The notes under the pieces: model-generated | What the model saw: the letters and a program-made list of their open reading frames with translations, nothing else | What the model was told of the DNA's origin: nothing | The model's database searches: none | Program-made: the position numbers and the translations under genes | Assembly (NCBI RefSeq): GCF_000519185.1 | Contig: NZ_JAFA01000010.1 | Location: 288 to 64,287 of the forward strand | Length of the DNA: 64,000 bases | Source of the DNA: Paraburkholderia nodosa DSM 21604 | GTDB taxonomy: Bacteria > Pseudomonadota > Gammaproteobacteria > Burkholderiales > Burkholderiaceae | Reading direction: 5' to 3' | Shown: positions 17,749 through 26,053 of the stretch, one piece after another | How positions within the stretch are numbered: position 1 is the first letter of the stretch | How the letters are laid out: every line of letters starts with the position of its first letter

Positions 17749-18621
17749 ATGTTTTTGGTAATGGGAATTACAGGACGCGTAGGCGGCGCAACGGCCCAAC
17801 ATCTGTTGGCGCAAGGCAGGAAGGTACGGGCGCTGGTCCGCAATCGCGAGAAGGCGACGAAATGGGCGGATCAAGGTGTGGAACTCGTCGACGGCGACTG
17901 GAATGATGCAGCCGCCGTAGAGAAAGCGCTCGAAGGGGTCGAAGGTGCATTTGTCATGCTGCCGACTGTCTGGGCACCCTCGCCTGATTTTAGGGAGGCA
18001 AAGAGCGTGATCGCGAACTATGTCGAGGCGCTGACGAGGGCAGCGCCACCGCGGGTGGTTGTGCTGTCGTCGATGGGTGCGAACAGAACCAGCGGGCTGG
18101 GAATGATCACGGCCCTGTCGCTTCTGGAGCAAGGACTGCGCCACCTCACGTTGCCGATCGCCTATGTGCGAGCCGGTGGGTTTTTCGAAAACTTCCTTTA
18201 CGGCCTGCACGTCGCCCAGGGCGGCACACTACCCGTCTACTACAACCCGACGGGTCGGAGATCGACCATGGTCGCGACCGACGATATCGGCGCCGAGGTG
18301 GCGACGCTGTTGGCCGGGCCGGCGTGGTCAGGGCATCGCGTCGTTGAGCTTGGCTCGATGATCAGCGCGGATGAAGTCGCAGCCCAGCTGGGTGAAGTCT
18401 TGCAGCGCGACGTCAGGGCCTTTGCCATCCCGCGGGCCGGGTGGCCTGCAGCGTTCGAACAGTTCGGCATCCCGAAGGGCCAGACCGGACCGGCCGAAGC
18501 GATGTTCGATGCCGTCAACGCGGGCTGGATGGACCTCGGCGGCGCGGGTACGGAGCACATCGCGGGCACGACGTCCCCTCGCGATGTCTTTGCGGCGGCC
18601 CACAAGGCCACTACGGCATGA
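17749..18621 (+). CDS. NmrA-like NAD(P)-binding oxidoreductase
   Basis: A 290-residue protein; the start is set by TCAGGAG at 17737. It begins with the atypical-SDR nucleotide motif MGITGRVGGATAQHLL followed by VRALVRNREKA, and shows the NmrA pattern VDGDWNDAAAVEKALEGVEGAFVMLP. Members reduce quinones (QOR2 type) or sense NADP. The divergent HxlR-type gene and downstream DoxX-like gene are usual companions in electrophile-response loci. Confidence 0.88.
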   Translation: MFLVMGITGRVGGATAQHLLAQGRKVRALVRNREKATKWADQGVELVDGDWNDAAAVEKALEGVEGAFVMLPTVWAPSPDFREAKSVIANYVEALTRAAPPRVVVLSSMGANRTSGLGMITALSLLEQGLRHLTLPIAYVRAGGFFENFLYGLHVAQGGTLPVYYNPTGRRSTMVATDDIGAEVATLLAGPAWSGHRVVELGSMISADEVAAQLGEVLQRDVRAFAIPRAGWPAAFEQFGIPKGQTGPAEAMFDAVNAGWMDLGGAGTEHIAGTTSPRDVFAAAHKATTA

Positions 18622-18701
18622 GCAGCGGGGATCGGCCGGCTCGCCCACCAGGCGAGCCACAACGGGTCCTCGGCAGCGCCCTCATCAGAGAAGGTAGAAG
18701 A

Positions 18702-19073
18702 ATGTCCAAGATTTCCTGGCGCCAGGTATTACCTTTCATTCTTGCCGCTTTTTTCGTCGTGGGATCGCTCAGCAACATCGTCGCCCCGCGATCCATCTTT
18801 GAGGAATACCTGAAGTGGGGATATCCGCACTGGTTCCATTTCGTGACCGGTTCGGTGGAACTCATGACCGCCGTTCTGCTGGCGCGAGCACGGACGCGGC
18901 TGTGGGGCTCGGCGCTCGGCTTCACCGTGATGTTGGCTGCGCTGGCGACCGTCACAGTCCACGGCGAATTCGGACATGGGGTGGCGCCACTTGTCGTGGC
19001 GACACTATCGATTGTTGTCGGCTGCATTGCCTGGCGCAAGCGGCTCGCTACCGGTTCTTTGGCTCGGGCCTAA
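18702..19073 (+). CDS. DoxX-like membrane protein
   Basis: 123 residues with four hydrophobic segments (VLPFILAAFFVVGSLSNIV; HFVTGSVELMTAVLL; SALGFTVMLAALATVTV; APLVVATLSIVVGCIAW), the size and layout of DoxX-like inner-membrane proteins. The ATG follows AGAAGGTAGAAG. It lies 80 bp after the NmrA-like gene and is likely in its operon. A membrane-redox role (quinone or thiol stress) is inferred only from family context. Confidence 0.8.
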   Translation: MSKISWRQVLPFILAAFFVVGSLSNIVAPRSIFEEYLKWGYPHWFHFVTGSVELMTAVLLARARTRLWGSALGFTVMLAALATVTVHGEFGHGVAPLVVATLSIVVGCIAWRKRLATGSLARA

Positions 19074-19217
19074 TCCTTACACGGCCTTCAAGAGCTTAAA
19101 AGCATGCTGGAAGTGCTATTACCAACCAGTTATCGGTTTCAAATCCCAGATGGAACAGGGTTGACTTATTGAATTGAGCTTGAATTCTCGGCCCGAGCAT
19201 CCGATCGCCGATCTGCT

Positions 19218-19796
19218 TCAACACCTTGCCGTCTTGACATCGTTGCTCGTCCGGTCAGTCAGGATGGCGCTCGCGATTACGTGAAAGAGGTGATCGGCCC
19301 GTGGCGCGAATGAGGGTTGGTCGCCGAGCCAGCCGAGCGCCGACATCAGGGCGAACAGGTCGTCCCCATTCATATCGGCGCGCGCGGTTCCCTCGGCCTG
19401 AGCACGGAGCAGTAGTCGCTCGCCCGCAGAGTGCACCGCTGCGCATGAAGCGTAAAGCGCGGAGTCCGGGGTAGCGTGGGCGCTCGCCATCAAGGCGACA
19501 ACGCCGCTATAGCTATGAACGAATGCCACCCCTTTGCGAAACCACGACACGAGCGCTTCATCAGGTGGATTCGACGTTTCGAGTTCCACCGCCTTCTGCG
19601 TCAGTGCGTCCAGATTCTCGCGCAGCAACGCTTCGAACAAGGCTTCCCGAGTGGGGAAATGACGAAACAGCGTGGCCAACCCGACGTCGGCCCGGCGGGC
19701 GATATCTCGCATGGACGCATCGGCACCATGCTCGGTGACGACGTCGCGCGCGACTGCTAGTAGATGGTCGTAATTTTTTCTGGCGTCGGCCCGCAT
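19218..19796 (-). CDS. TetR-family repressor of the divergent SDR gene
   Basis: About 192 residues starting MRADARKNYDHLL; the open frame extends upstream into the operators and is rejected. HTH: VVTEHGADASMRDIARRADVGLATLFRHFPTREALFEALL. The ligand domain resembles the group with FVHSYSGVVALMAS and ALMSALGWLGDQP, common in regulators of short-chain dehydrogenases. Two copies of GGATCAGTGATCC lie between it and the SDR gene, so it probably represses both genes. Confidence 0.9.
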   Translation of the reverse strand: MRADARKNYDHLLAVARDVVTEHGADASMRDIARRADVGLATLFRHFPTREALFEALLRENLDALTQKAVELETSNPPDEALVSWFRKGVAFVHSYSGVVALMASAHATPDSALYASCAAVHSAGERLLLRAQAEGTARADMNGDDLFALMSALGWLGDQPSFAPRADHLFHVIASAILTDRTSNDVKTARC

Positions 19797-19803
19797 AGTT
19801 TTC

Positions 19804-19859
19804 TTGACAAGTGGATCAGTGATCCGTATCTTGGGAATCAGGATCTGGATCAGTGATCC
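19804..19859 (+). promoter_or_regulatory. SDR promoter with two identical TetR-type operators
   Basis: TTGACA (19804-19809), a 17-bp spacer and TATCTT (19827-19832) form a good sigma-70 promoter reading toward the SDR gene. The 13-bp sequence GGATCAGTGATCC, palindromic around its central base, occurs at 19813-19825 inside the spacer and again at 19847-19859. Their 34-bp offset is about three helical turns, so two repressor dimers would sit on the same DNA face. Confidence 0.8.
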
Positions 19860-19925
19860 ACAAGATACAGCGTTTTTGTGCAAAGGGGAACCGAGACGCT
19901 GTCCGACACCACGAAAGGAGAAGTC

Positions 19926-20660
19926 ATGGGAAAGCTAGACGGTAAGGTTGCAGTCATCACCGGTGGATCGAGCGGCATGGCGCTGGCGAGCGCCAGGCGG
20001 TTCGTTGAAGAAGGCGCCTATGTTTTCATTACGGGCCGGAGGCAGGAGACGCTGGACGAAGCCGTCAAGCTGATTGGCAGGAACGTGACCGGCGTGCGCG
20101 GCGACGCGGCCAATCTCGACGACCTCGACCGCTTGTTCGATACAGTCAAGCGGGAAAAGGGCAAGATCGACGTCCTGTACGCGAGCGCCGGCTGGGGCGA
20201 AGCGGTCCCGCTGGGCGAGATTACCGGGCAGCATTACGACGCGATCTTCGACCTGAATGCACGCGGCACGTTGTTTACGGTTCAGAAGGCGTTGCCGCTG
20301 TTCAACGATGGCGGATCGATCTTCATGACCGGGTCAGTGGCTTCGGTAAAAGGTTTTCCTGGTTACGGCGTGTATGCGGCGAGCAAGGCGGCGTTGCGCT
20401 CATTCGCACGGACGTGGCTCAACGAGCTGAAGGGCAGGAATATCCGTGTGAACGTGCTGAGCCCGGGGCCCATCGCCACACCGATGCAGGACCAGATTCT
20501 CGACGAGGAGGCGAAGCGGATGTTCGAATCCGTGATCCCACGGGGAAAGATGGGTCGTCCTGAGGAAATTGCGACGGTCGCGCTGTTTCTTGCTTCAGAC
20601 GATTCGAGCTTCGTGAATGGCGTGGAGTTGTCTGTCGACGGCGGCCTGTCGGCCATCTAA
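19926..20660 (+). CDS. Short-chain dehydrogenase/reductase
   Basis: A 244-residue classical SDR. Start supported by AAAGGAG. Cofactor motif VAVITGGSSGMALASARRF (TGxxxGxG with Met replacing the usual Ile), YASAGWG in place of NNAG, catalytic Ser in MTGSVASVKG, Tyr-x-x-x-Lys in YGVYAASKAAL, and the C-terminal PEEIATVALFLASDDSSFVNGVELSVDGG. An Arg after strand 2 (TGRRQETL) favours NADP. It is controlled by the adjacent TetR. Substrate unknown; such TetR-SDR pairs often respond to aldehydes or ketones. Confidence 0.92.
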   Translation: MGKLDGKVAVITGGSSGMALASARRFVEEGAYVFITGRRQETLDEAVKLIGRNVTGVRGDAANLDDLDRLFDTVKREKGKIDVLYASAGWGEAVPLGEITGQHYDAIFDLNARGTLFTVQKALPLFNDGGSIFMTGSVASVKGFPGYGVYAASKAALRSFARTWLNELKGRNIRVNVLSPGPIATPMQDQILDEEAKRMFESVIPRGKMGRPEEIATVALFLASDDSSFVNGVELSVDGGLSAI

Positions 20661-20972
20661 AATCGCGCCCAAAAAGCGTGTAAGGGCGCTACCAACCTGG
20701 TGAAGAGGATCTGAATTGTGGAAATCAATATGGATTCCTGATCAGTAAGCGGGATTGGCTTTGGTGATTTTCCAGCGGCTATTGTCACGCCTGCTCGCGC
20801 TGCCGTCGCTGCAAACGGCGGTGAGCGCGCCCGGCTCCGCGCATCTGCTGCGGCCCGCGTGGCGCATCGCGCGCAGCGGGCCGCCAGACGCGGGTAGCGG
20901 TCCCGCTCACCCGGTTACCCATTGACATTGGGTCCGTGGTTGATCAAAACGTCCCCTGAATGGAGAGTTCGT
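20661..20972. other. Intergenic region with a possible decayed coding stretch
   Basis: Between the SDR gene and the next + gene. A very GC-rich stretch at about 20765-20925 reads open as FQRLLSRLLALPSLQTAVSAP in one frame and ends at TGA near 20925, with codon use like a real gene but no start, no ribosome site and no recognised family. It may be the remnant of a lost gene. Confidence 0.3.
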
Positions 20973-21572
20973 ATGAGCTATTCGATTATTGGCTTTGGCG
21001 CCGTAGGCCAGGCGCTCGCCCGCGCGTTTGCAAGAAAGAGCATCGACGTGACCGTCGCCAGCCGGCGCCCTCCCGATGCGTTGATGCAGCAGGCACGAGC
21101 GATTGGCCCCACCGTTGTCGCCACGACGCTGCAGGATGCGATCGCGTCCGACACGATCTTCCTGGCAGTTCCGTTTTGGGAACATCGCGAAGTCGCGAAG
21201 CAGCTAACGACCTGGCAGGGCAAGACGATCATCGACACGACAAATGCTTTCGGTGTTCCCGTCGCAGACCTGGAAGGTCTGCCGTCGTCCGCAGTGGTCG
21301 CCAAAGCGTTTACCGGCGCCAGGTTCGTAAAGGGCTTTAACCATCTGCCCGCTGCCGCTCTGGCCGCAGATCCGAGCGTGAATGGCGGCAGCCGCGTCGT
21401 GTTTCTGTCGAGCGATGACGAAAATGCGGTGACACCGGTCGCAGCTTTGGCCGAACAGCTCGGTTTCGCGCCGATTGCGCTAGGACCGCTCAAGGATGGT
21501 GGCTCGCTTGTCCAGGCCAGGGGGAATCGCTGGGCTCAACTGATCTTCAAGGATCTCGTCAAGTTCAAATAG
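20973..21572 (+). CDS. NADPH-dependent F420-reductase-like protein
   Basis: A 199-residue protein with GGAGAG eight bases before ATG. Rossmann start MSYSIIGFGAVGQALARAFA, then VTVASRRPP, ASDTIFLAVPFWEHREV and FVKGFNHLPAAAL, the pattern of the NADP oxidoreductase coenzyme-F420-dependent (ProC-like) family. In bacteria without F420, such proteins are usually stress-linked NADPH reductases of unknown substrate. Stands alone between intergenic regions. Confidence 0.85.
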   Translation: MSYSIIGFGAVGQALARAFARKSIDVTVASRRPPDALMQQARAIGPTVVATTLQDAIASDTIFLAVPFWEHREVAKQLTTWQGKTIIDTTNAFGVPVADLEGLPSSAVVAKAFTGARFVKGFNHLPAAALAADPSVNGGSRVVFLSSDDENAVTPVAALAEQLGFAPIALGPLKDGGSLVQARGNRWAQLIFKDLVKFK

Positions 21573-21758
21573 CGGCGCGTCACGACAAAGTCACATCGGC
21601 CACGTGCATGGCTAAACGCGTGCTGATGCGTCACGACACACCCGTTTCGGGCACTGCGATGTGCCCATTCGCATGCTCTCCGACGCCACTCGTCCATCTC
21701 TGACTGGCCGATGCTCATGGCTGCCGCGCGCATCGGAATGCAACGTGGACGTTTGCTT

Positions 21759-22226
21759 TTATAGATACTCGATCAATCGGGAAGCCTCCCGATCGCCGAA
21801 GACCTGGACCCAGCCTCCCCGGGTATCCATGTACTCCCTGATTGCCACGACTTGCCCGTCCTTCACTTCGTAGACGAAGCAGTAGTCGTTGGAGTAGTGA
21901 CGCCCGTTGGGCAAACGGGCTGAGAGGCGGTGCTCTACGAATACGACCGGACCCTCGGCAGCGATACACCGAAACACGTTCGTTCGGTCCGCAAATAAAC
22001 GCGGGAAGTTGCGCACCATAAAACGCACGATCTGCTCGCGATTTAGCGTGTTCGTTCCAGCGGGTGATCCCGCGTCCTCGGGTTTGCCGATCCCCAGCGC
22101 TACCTGGGTGGCATTTCCCGCAGGCGCCACCCACGTAACGGACTCGTGCAGGAGGCGCTCGATCGTCCTTTCGTCGTTCGTACCGTATGCGCGGTACATG
22201 GCCATCACCGTCTCTTTCGGCGACAT
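21759..22226 (-). CDS. SnoaL/NTF2-fold protein
   Basis: 155 residues from the ATG at 22226, chosen for AGGAGG upstream; a longer frame lacks one. The SnoaL-like cone fold is seen in ETVMAMYRAYGTNDERTIERLLHESVTWVAP and the C-terminal strand set YCFVYEVKDGQVVAIREYMDT. Such proteins act as isomerases, hydrolases or dehydratases on small ligands, or have no known activity. The nearest neighbours do not indicate a pathway. Confidence 0.85.
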   Translation of the reverse strand: MSPKETVMAMYRAYGTNDERTIERLLHESVTWVAPAGNATQVALGIGKPEDAGSPAGTNTLNREQIVRFMVRNFPRLFADRTNVFRCIAAEGPVVFVEHRLSARLPNGRHYSNDYCFVYEVKDGQVVAIREYMDTRGGWVQVFGDREASRLIEYL

Positions 22227-22436
22227 CGTCAAAACCTCCTCCGACGCGATGGAAGCGTCTGGATCGCGTTGCATATCCTGACTTTAGAACAGACACAGGA
22301 TCAATATTGGCCAGATTCGGCCATGAGTATTCCGAATCCGGAGTGCAGCGCCACGGGCTCCGCGCCCCTGCTTCGCCTTCACGCATTCATTGGATCTGCA
22401 ACCGTTTTGTGTGCCGTCTACCTAGCCAGTAAAAGA

Positions 22437-22450
22437 TTGATTCAGATCAA
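22437..22450 (+). promoter_or_regulatory. FNR/ANR-type box upstream of the universal stress protein gene
   Basis: TTGAT-TCAG-ATCAA is a perfect match to the FNR/ANR consensus TTGATnnnnATCAA. Its centre is 87 bp before the ATG at 22531, leaving room for a class II promoter and a leader of about 45 bases. Activation under low oxygen is inferred. Confidence 0.75.
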
Positions 22451-22530
22451 ACTTCTGGCGCCCCTCGTCTTTAGACTGGCATCAGGTTGTGAGCGTCGAA
22501 GTGCACGTCAACCCTTCGCTGGAGATCGCA

Positions 22531-23352
22531 ATGAGCTACAAGACCATCATGGTTCACATGGACACGAGCGCATGCGCCAATGCACGGCTCTCGCTCGCGC
22601 TGAGGCTGGCCCGGAAGTTCGGCGCACATCTGGAGGGACTGTTCGCGCGGTTCGAACCCAACCCGCGCGAGTTTTACGTGATGGGTGGAACAGCCGAGTA
22701 TTACGACACGCATCGCACGCTACGCATGGAGCAGCGCGGCGCGATTGAACGGCTCTTTCGCGCAGAAGTGTCTCGCGCGCAGATCGACGGCGCCTGGGTT
22801 GTCCCCGATGGCGAGCCAGTTTCGGCGATCATGCAGCGCAGCCGCACCGCGGATCTCGCGATTCTCGGACAAACCAATCCGGACGACCCCGAGTCCTGGC
22901 TTGCGGATCGCTTCCCGGAGAGTGTTCTGCTGGGAGCGGGAGGACCGGTTCTGCTGGTGCCCTATACGGGCCGATTCGATTCGTTCGGCGACCGCGTGCT
23001 CATTGCCTGGAACGCGAGCCGCGAAGCCGCCCGTGCGGTTCACGACGCGCTGCCGTTCATCCTGCGAGCGGCGCACGTAACGATCCTGACGCCTGAGCAA
23101 TCGCACGCGTCGTGCGAAGACCTTGCCGCGATGCTTGCACGCCACGGCACCGCTTCGATAGACATCGCCATGCTTGACCAACACGCGGCTGAATCCGCGG
23201 GCGATACGCTGCTGAACCATGCGGCCGACGGCGCGTACGACCTGCTCGTCATGGGAGCGTATGGCCATGCGCGATTCCAGGAACTCGTTCTGGGTGGCGC
23301 CACGCGATCCGTACTCTCCGCGATGACGCTGCCGGTACTCATGTCTCATTGA
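22531..23352 (+). CDS. Tandem universal stress protein
   Basis: A 273-residue protein with two Usp domains. The ATG at 22531 has GGAG upstream and gives the usual opening MSYKTIMVHMDTS. Domain 1 covers about residues 1-145 (DLAILGQTN, PVLLVPYTG); domain 2 about 150-273 ends with the ATP-site pattern LLVMGAYGHARFQELVLGGATRSVL and PVLMSH. Cytosolic, probably ATP-binding. An FNR-type box lies upstream. In Burkholderia such proteins belong to low-oxygen-activated loci; the facing CBS-BON gene has a similar box. Confidence 0.9.
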   Translation: MSYKTIMVHMDTSACANARLSLALRLARKFGAHLEGLFARFEPNPREFYVMGGTAEYYDTHRTLRMEQRGAIERLFRAEVSRAQIDGAWVVPDGEPVSAIMQRSRTADLAILGQTNPDDPESWLADRFPESVLLGAGGPVLLVPYTGRFDSFGDRVLIAWNASREAARAVHDALPFILRAAHVTILTPEQSHASCEDLAAMLARHGTASIDIAMLDQHAAESAGDTLLNHAADGAYDLLVMGAYGHARFQELVLGGATRSVLSAMTLPVLMSH

Positions 23353-23433
23353 GCGACCGCACGCAGCGCGACGACCTAACGAGGCCGCACAATATCCCCG
23401 GCGCAAGAGAAAGCCGCCGGGGACAAGACGCCC

Positions 23434-24123
23434 TTACATCGGCGTGAACACGACCGGATATCCAAGGTGGTCTTCAACTCCCTTGACGCCGGTTACACGT
23501 TCTGCGGCGACCAGTATCGCCTTGCGCTCCTCTTCCGAGCTGACCGTGCCCCACAGATGGACCACGCCCTCCTTGACGACGACGTTCTCTGCAGCCATCG
23601 CCCAGCGGCGCCCGTCCAGTGCACGAAGCACGTCGCGCTGGATAGCCTCGTCCGAGGCAACCGCCGCCGGATCGGGCCGCGCCGCACTCGCCAACGCGCG
23701 TATCAGGTTCGAGCGGCTCACGATGCCCACGAGCCTGCCCTGCTCCAGCACAGGCACGCGCTTGATGTGGTGGCGCTCCAGCAGGTCGGCGATCTCGCCC
23801 AGTTCCGCTTCCGGCGAGACGTAGATGACATTGCTCGTCATGATGTCACCGACCTTCACGGCATTTTCCTTCAGGTACTCGCTTGCGAGCCGGCGAGTCG
23901 AGTGAAGCCATTCACCCAGCCAGCTGCGCTGCGGCTTGCCTGTCCCTGTTTCCACGCGATGCAGCAGATCGCCCTCGCTGAGAATGCCGACAACGGCGCC
24001 GGTGTCGTCGACGACCGGGACGCCGCTCACGTGATGGTCGGTGAGCAATGTCGCGGCCTCGAAGACCGACGCGTCAGGACGCAGGCTGACGACGTCCGTG
24101 GTCATGATGTCTGAAGCTTGCAT
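23434..24123 (-). CDS. CBS-domain pair fused to a BON domain
   Basis: The 229-residue protein begins with two CBS motifs: IMTTDVVSLRPDASVFEAATLL...HVSGVPVVDD (about 1-60) and IMTSNVIYVSPEAELGEIADLL...KRVPVLEQGRLVGIVSR (about 92-150), which bind adenosyl ligands. A BON domain follows (about 155-229: VVVKEGVVHLWGTVSSEEERKAI, VTGVKGVEDHL), usually contacting lipids. A soluble energy or redox sensor is likely. It faces the universal stress protein gene tail to tail, and both have FNR-type boxes. Confidence 0.9.
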   Translation of the reverse strand: MQASDIMTTDVVSLRPDASVFEAATLLTDHHVSGVPVVDDTGAVVGILSEGDLLHRVETGTGKPQRSWLGEWLHSTRRLASEYLKENAVKVGDIMTSNVIYVSPEAELGEIADLLERHHIKRVPVLEQGRLVGIVSRSNLIRALASAARPDPAAVASDEAIQRDVLRALDGRRWAMAAENVVVKEGVVHLWGTVSSEEERKAILVAAERVTGVKGVEDHLGYPVVFTPM

Positions 24124-24188
24124 GAGTTCCTCCGTTAGCGGCTAACGCCGCACTGGAACTCAATTTAGAGATCGGCTGCACACGTGCA

Positions 24189-24202
24189 TTGACTTAAATC
24201 AA
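24189..24202 (-). promoter_or_regulatory. FNR/ANR-type box upstream of the CBS-BON gene
   Basis: TTGAC-TTAA-ATCAA matches the FNR/ANR consensus in nine of ten defined positions. Its centre lies about 72 bp upstream of the CBS-BON start at 24123. Confidence 0.6.
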
Positions 24203-24372
24203 TCAAGCGGACGCTAGCGCTACGACCTTTCGTCGCCCAATGTGAAATGCCGTTTTCGGGGCTGGCGTGGATCGGGTTGGCAACCAGCGCCAAAGCGCTC
24301 GATTCTCGGGCCATCCTGAACTGGCCGACCATGTCAAAGCTTCCATTGCGACGCGCAACCCGACAAGGCCGC

Positions 24373-25482
24373 TCAGTCCAGCGCTTTGAGGTCCGCGTCA
24401 ATCTTCTCAAGCGCGTCCTGCGAGATGAGGCCATCCGTGAATTTCGCCGCCGTCGTCAGCGCCATGCCGCGCGCCATGCCGATCTGCGGATGCGAGGAGA
24501 TGCCTGGCAGATGCTTTTCGACGATGGCTTTGGCCGCGGCGCTTTCCAGCAGGTCGCCCACGGTGGATTCGATTGAGTAGGACATCAGAGTTTTTTCTCG
24601 AATCCCGTCTGTGTGGGCAGACGTCTGCAAATCAGCGCTCGCCGGGCGCTCACCCTGGCTCTGCAACGGCGGCAAGGCTTCGAAGCGTGGGGCACGCCTG
24701 GCCTGCCAGCCTGCGATGGCTTCGGACAGTTCCGCGGTATCGAATATGGCGCTCTGAAGCAGCGCCATGTGTTGCAGCGACTCCGCGGTTCCGTGGTCGC
24801 GCGCGAAGTTCATCGCCGTCTTGCTCCCTGCCACTGCCAACGGAGATTTCGATGCAATGCTGCGCGCCAGTTCCATCGCATGGTGCTGGAGCGCATCGGC
24901 GTCGGGCAGCACGGCATTGACGAGCCCCACGGCGAGCGCCCGTTCGGCGCTCAAACGCTCGCTGGTGTACGCCATCTGGCGCGCGACGCCTGCCGGAATG
25001 AGCTTGGGCAGGCGTTGCAGGACGCCCAGATCGGCCACCATGCCGATCTGCGTTTCCTGCAGGCAGAAGAATGCGTCCGCCGTGCATACGCGAATGTCGC
25101 AAGCAACGGCAAGGTCGAGCCCGCCTCCGATGCAGCCGCCCTGCACCGCGCAGATGACGGGGAAACGTGCCTTGTCGAGCACGTCGAAGCAGTCCATCAG
25201 ACCTGCCAGTGCGCGCTGAAAACCGAGGCGCTTGCGTGGACTGCTAGTGTCGAAGTCGTTCGAGATGTTGGCAAACACCTCGAAATCCATGCCGGCCGAA
25301 AAGTGCTTGCCCGTCGAACTGATGACGAGCACGCGGACTTCGCCACTCGTATCGAGCGTCTGCACGATTTCGCGCAGGCCCGCATAAAACGCAAGATCCA
25401 TCACATTGAGCCGGTCGGGACGATTCAATTGAAGATGCGCGATGCCTGCTTCGGTACTGAGGCGAAAGTATTGATCGTTCAT
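24373..25482 (-). CDS. Enoyl-CoA hydratase/isomerase with an extra C-terminal helical module
   Basis: 369 residues. Crotonase fold: HFSAGMDFEVFANIS forms the first oxyanion region, VQGGCIGGGLDLAVACDIRVC the second, with ETQIGMVADLGVLQRLPKL carrying the catalytic-position acidic residues as in ECH1-type dienoyl-CoA isomerases. After about residue 265 a linker leads to a 70-residue tail starting MSYSIESTVGDLLES, with KHLPGISSHPQIGMARGM, a small module otherwise known as a stand-alone protein or an appended end. The internal ATG at 24585 has no ribosome site, so a fusion is favoured. Last gene of the operon led by the FadH-like gene. Confidence 0.85.
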   Translation of the reverse strand: MNDQYFRLSTEAGIAHLQLNRPDRLNVMDLAFYAGLREIVQTLDTSGEVRVLVISSTGKHFSAGMDFEVFANISNDFDTSSPRKRLGFQRALAGLMDCFDVLDKARFPVICAVQGGCIGGGLDLAVACDIRVCTADAFFCLQETQIGMVADLGVLQRLPKLIPAGVARQMAYTSERLSAERALAVGLVNAVLPDADALQHHAMELARSIASKSPLAVAGSKTAMNFARDHGTAESLQHMALLQSAIFDTAELSEAIAGWQARRAPRFEALPPLQSQGERPASADLQTSAHTDGIREKTLMSYSIESTVGDLLESAAAKAIVEKHLPGISSHPQIGMARGMALTTAAKFTDGLISQDALEKIDADLKALD

Positions 25483-25573
25483 GGGGTGCTCGACGAAAGG
25501 ACGATTCTGATGGGAGCGGCCGTGTCAATGCTTCCGGACATTCCTGCCGCGTCCCTCGATCCGGTTCAGGCGG

Positions 25574-26014
25574 TTACGACCCGGCTTTATACGCCGGGAG
25601 AACATGAGCCAGACGCGCGCCCATCTCGGCGCCCAGTACCTGCAATGCATTGAATGGCCGGATCATCACTTCGAATTCGACGATGCGACCCGCCTCGTCG
25701 AAACGGATCATGTCGATGCCTTTGAGCTGCTTGTCCTGCACGGTCGCGCTGAACTCGAGCACGACGTTCAGGCCGTCGCCGCTGCTGAACTGCCGATGGT
25801 AGGTAAAGTCCCCGAAAATGGTGATCACCGTACGCAGCGCCATCAGCAATGCGGGCGCGGGACCGTAGGGCTTGAACGCCATCGGCGAGCGGAATACGGC
25901 CTCGGGATGCACGATGGAGTCAAGCCGGCTGAGATCCTTGCTGTCCACTAGCTCATGCCAGATCGCGAGGGAGCGCGCGACAGCGGGAGGCAGGTTGAGT
26001 GTGGCGTCGGTCAT
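25574..26014 (-). CDS. NTF2/SnoaL-fold protein in an acyl-CoA operon
   Basis: A 146-residue protein of the SnoaL_2-like group: WHELVDSKDLSRLDSIVHPEAVFRSP, HRQFSSGDGLNVVLEFSATV, GIDMIRFDEAGRIVEFEVMIRP. It sits 40 bp downstream of the FadH-like gene and 92 bp upstream of the enoyl-CoA hydratase on the same strand. A steroid- or acyl-intermediate isomerase or carrier role fits the setting, but no catalytic residues can be named with confidence. Confidence 0.8.
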   Translation of the reverse strand: MTDATLNLPPAVARSLAIWHELVDSKDLSRLDSIVHPEAVFRSPMAFKPYGPAPALLMALRTVITIFGDFTYHRQFSSGDGLNVVLEFSATVQDKQLKGIDMIRFDEAGRIVEFEVMIRPFNALQVLGAEMGARLAHVLPAYKAGS

Positions 26015-26053
26015 ATCGGCTCCGTTTTCAGGTCGGGGGAAAACGCAGTACGC

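Noticed and set aside
24613..25653. 346-codon open frame on + opposite the enoyl-CoA hydratase gene
   Set aside because: Composition mirrors the crotonase codons; no fold or start signal.
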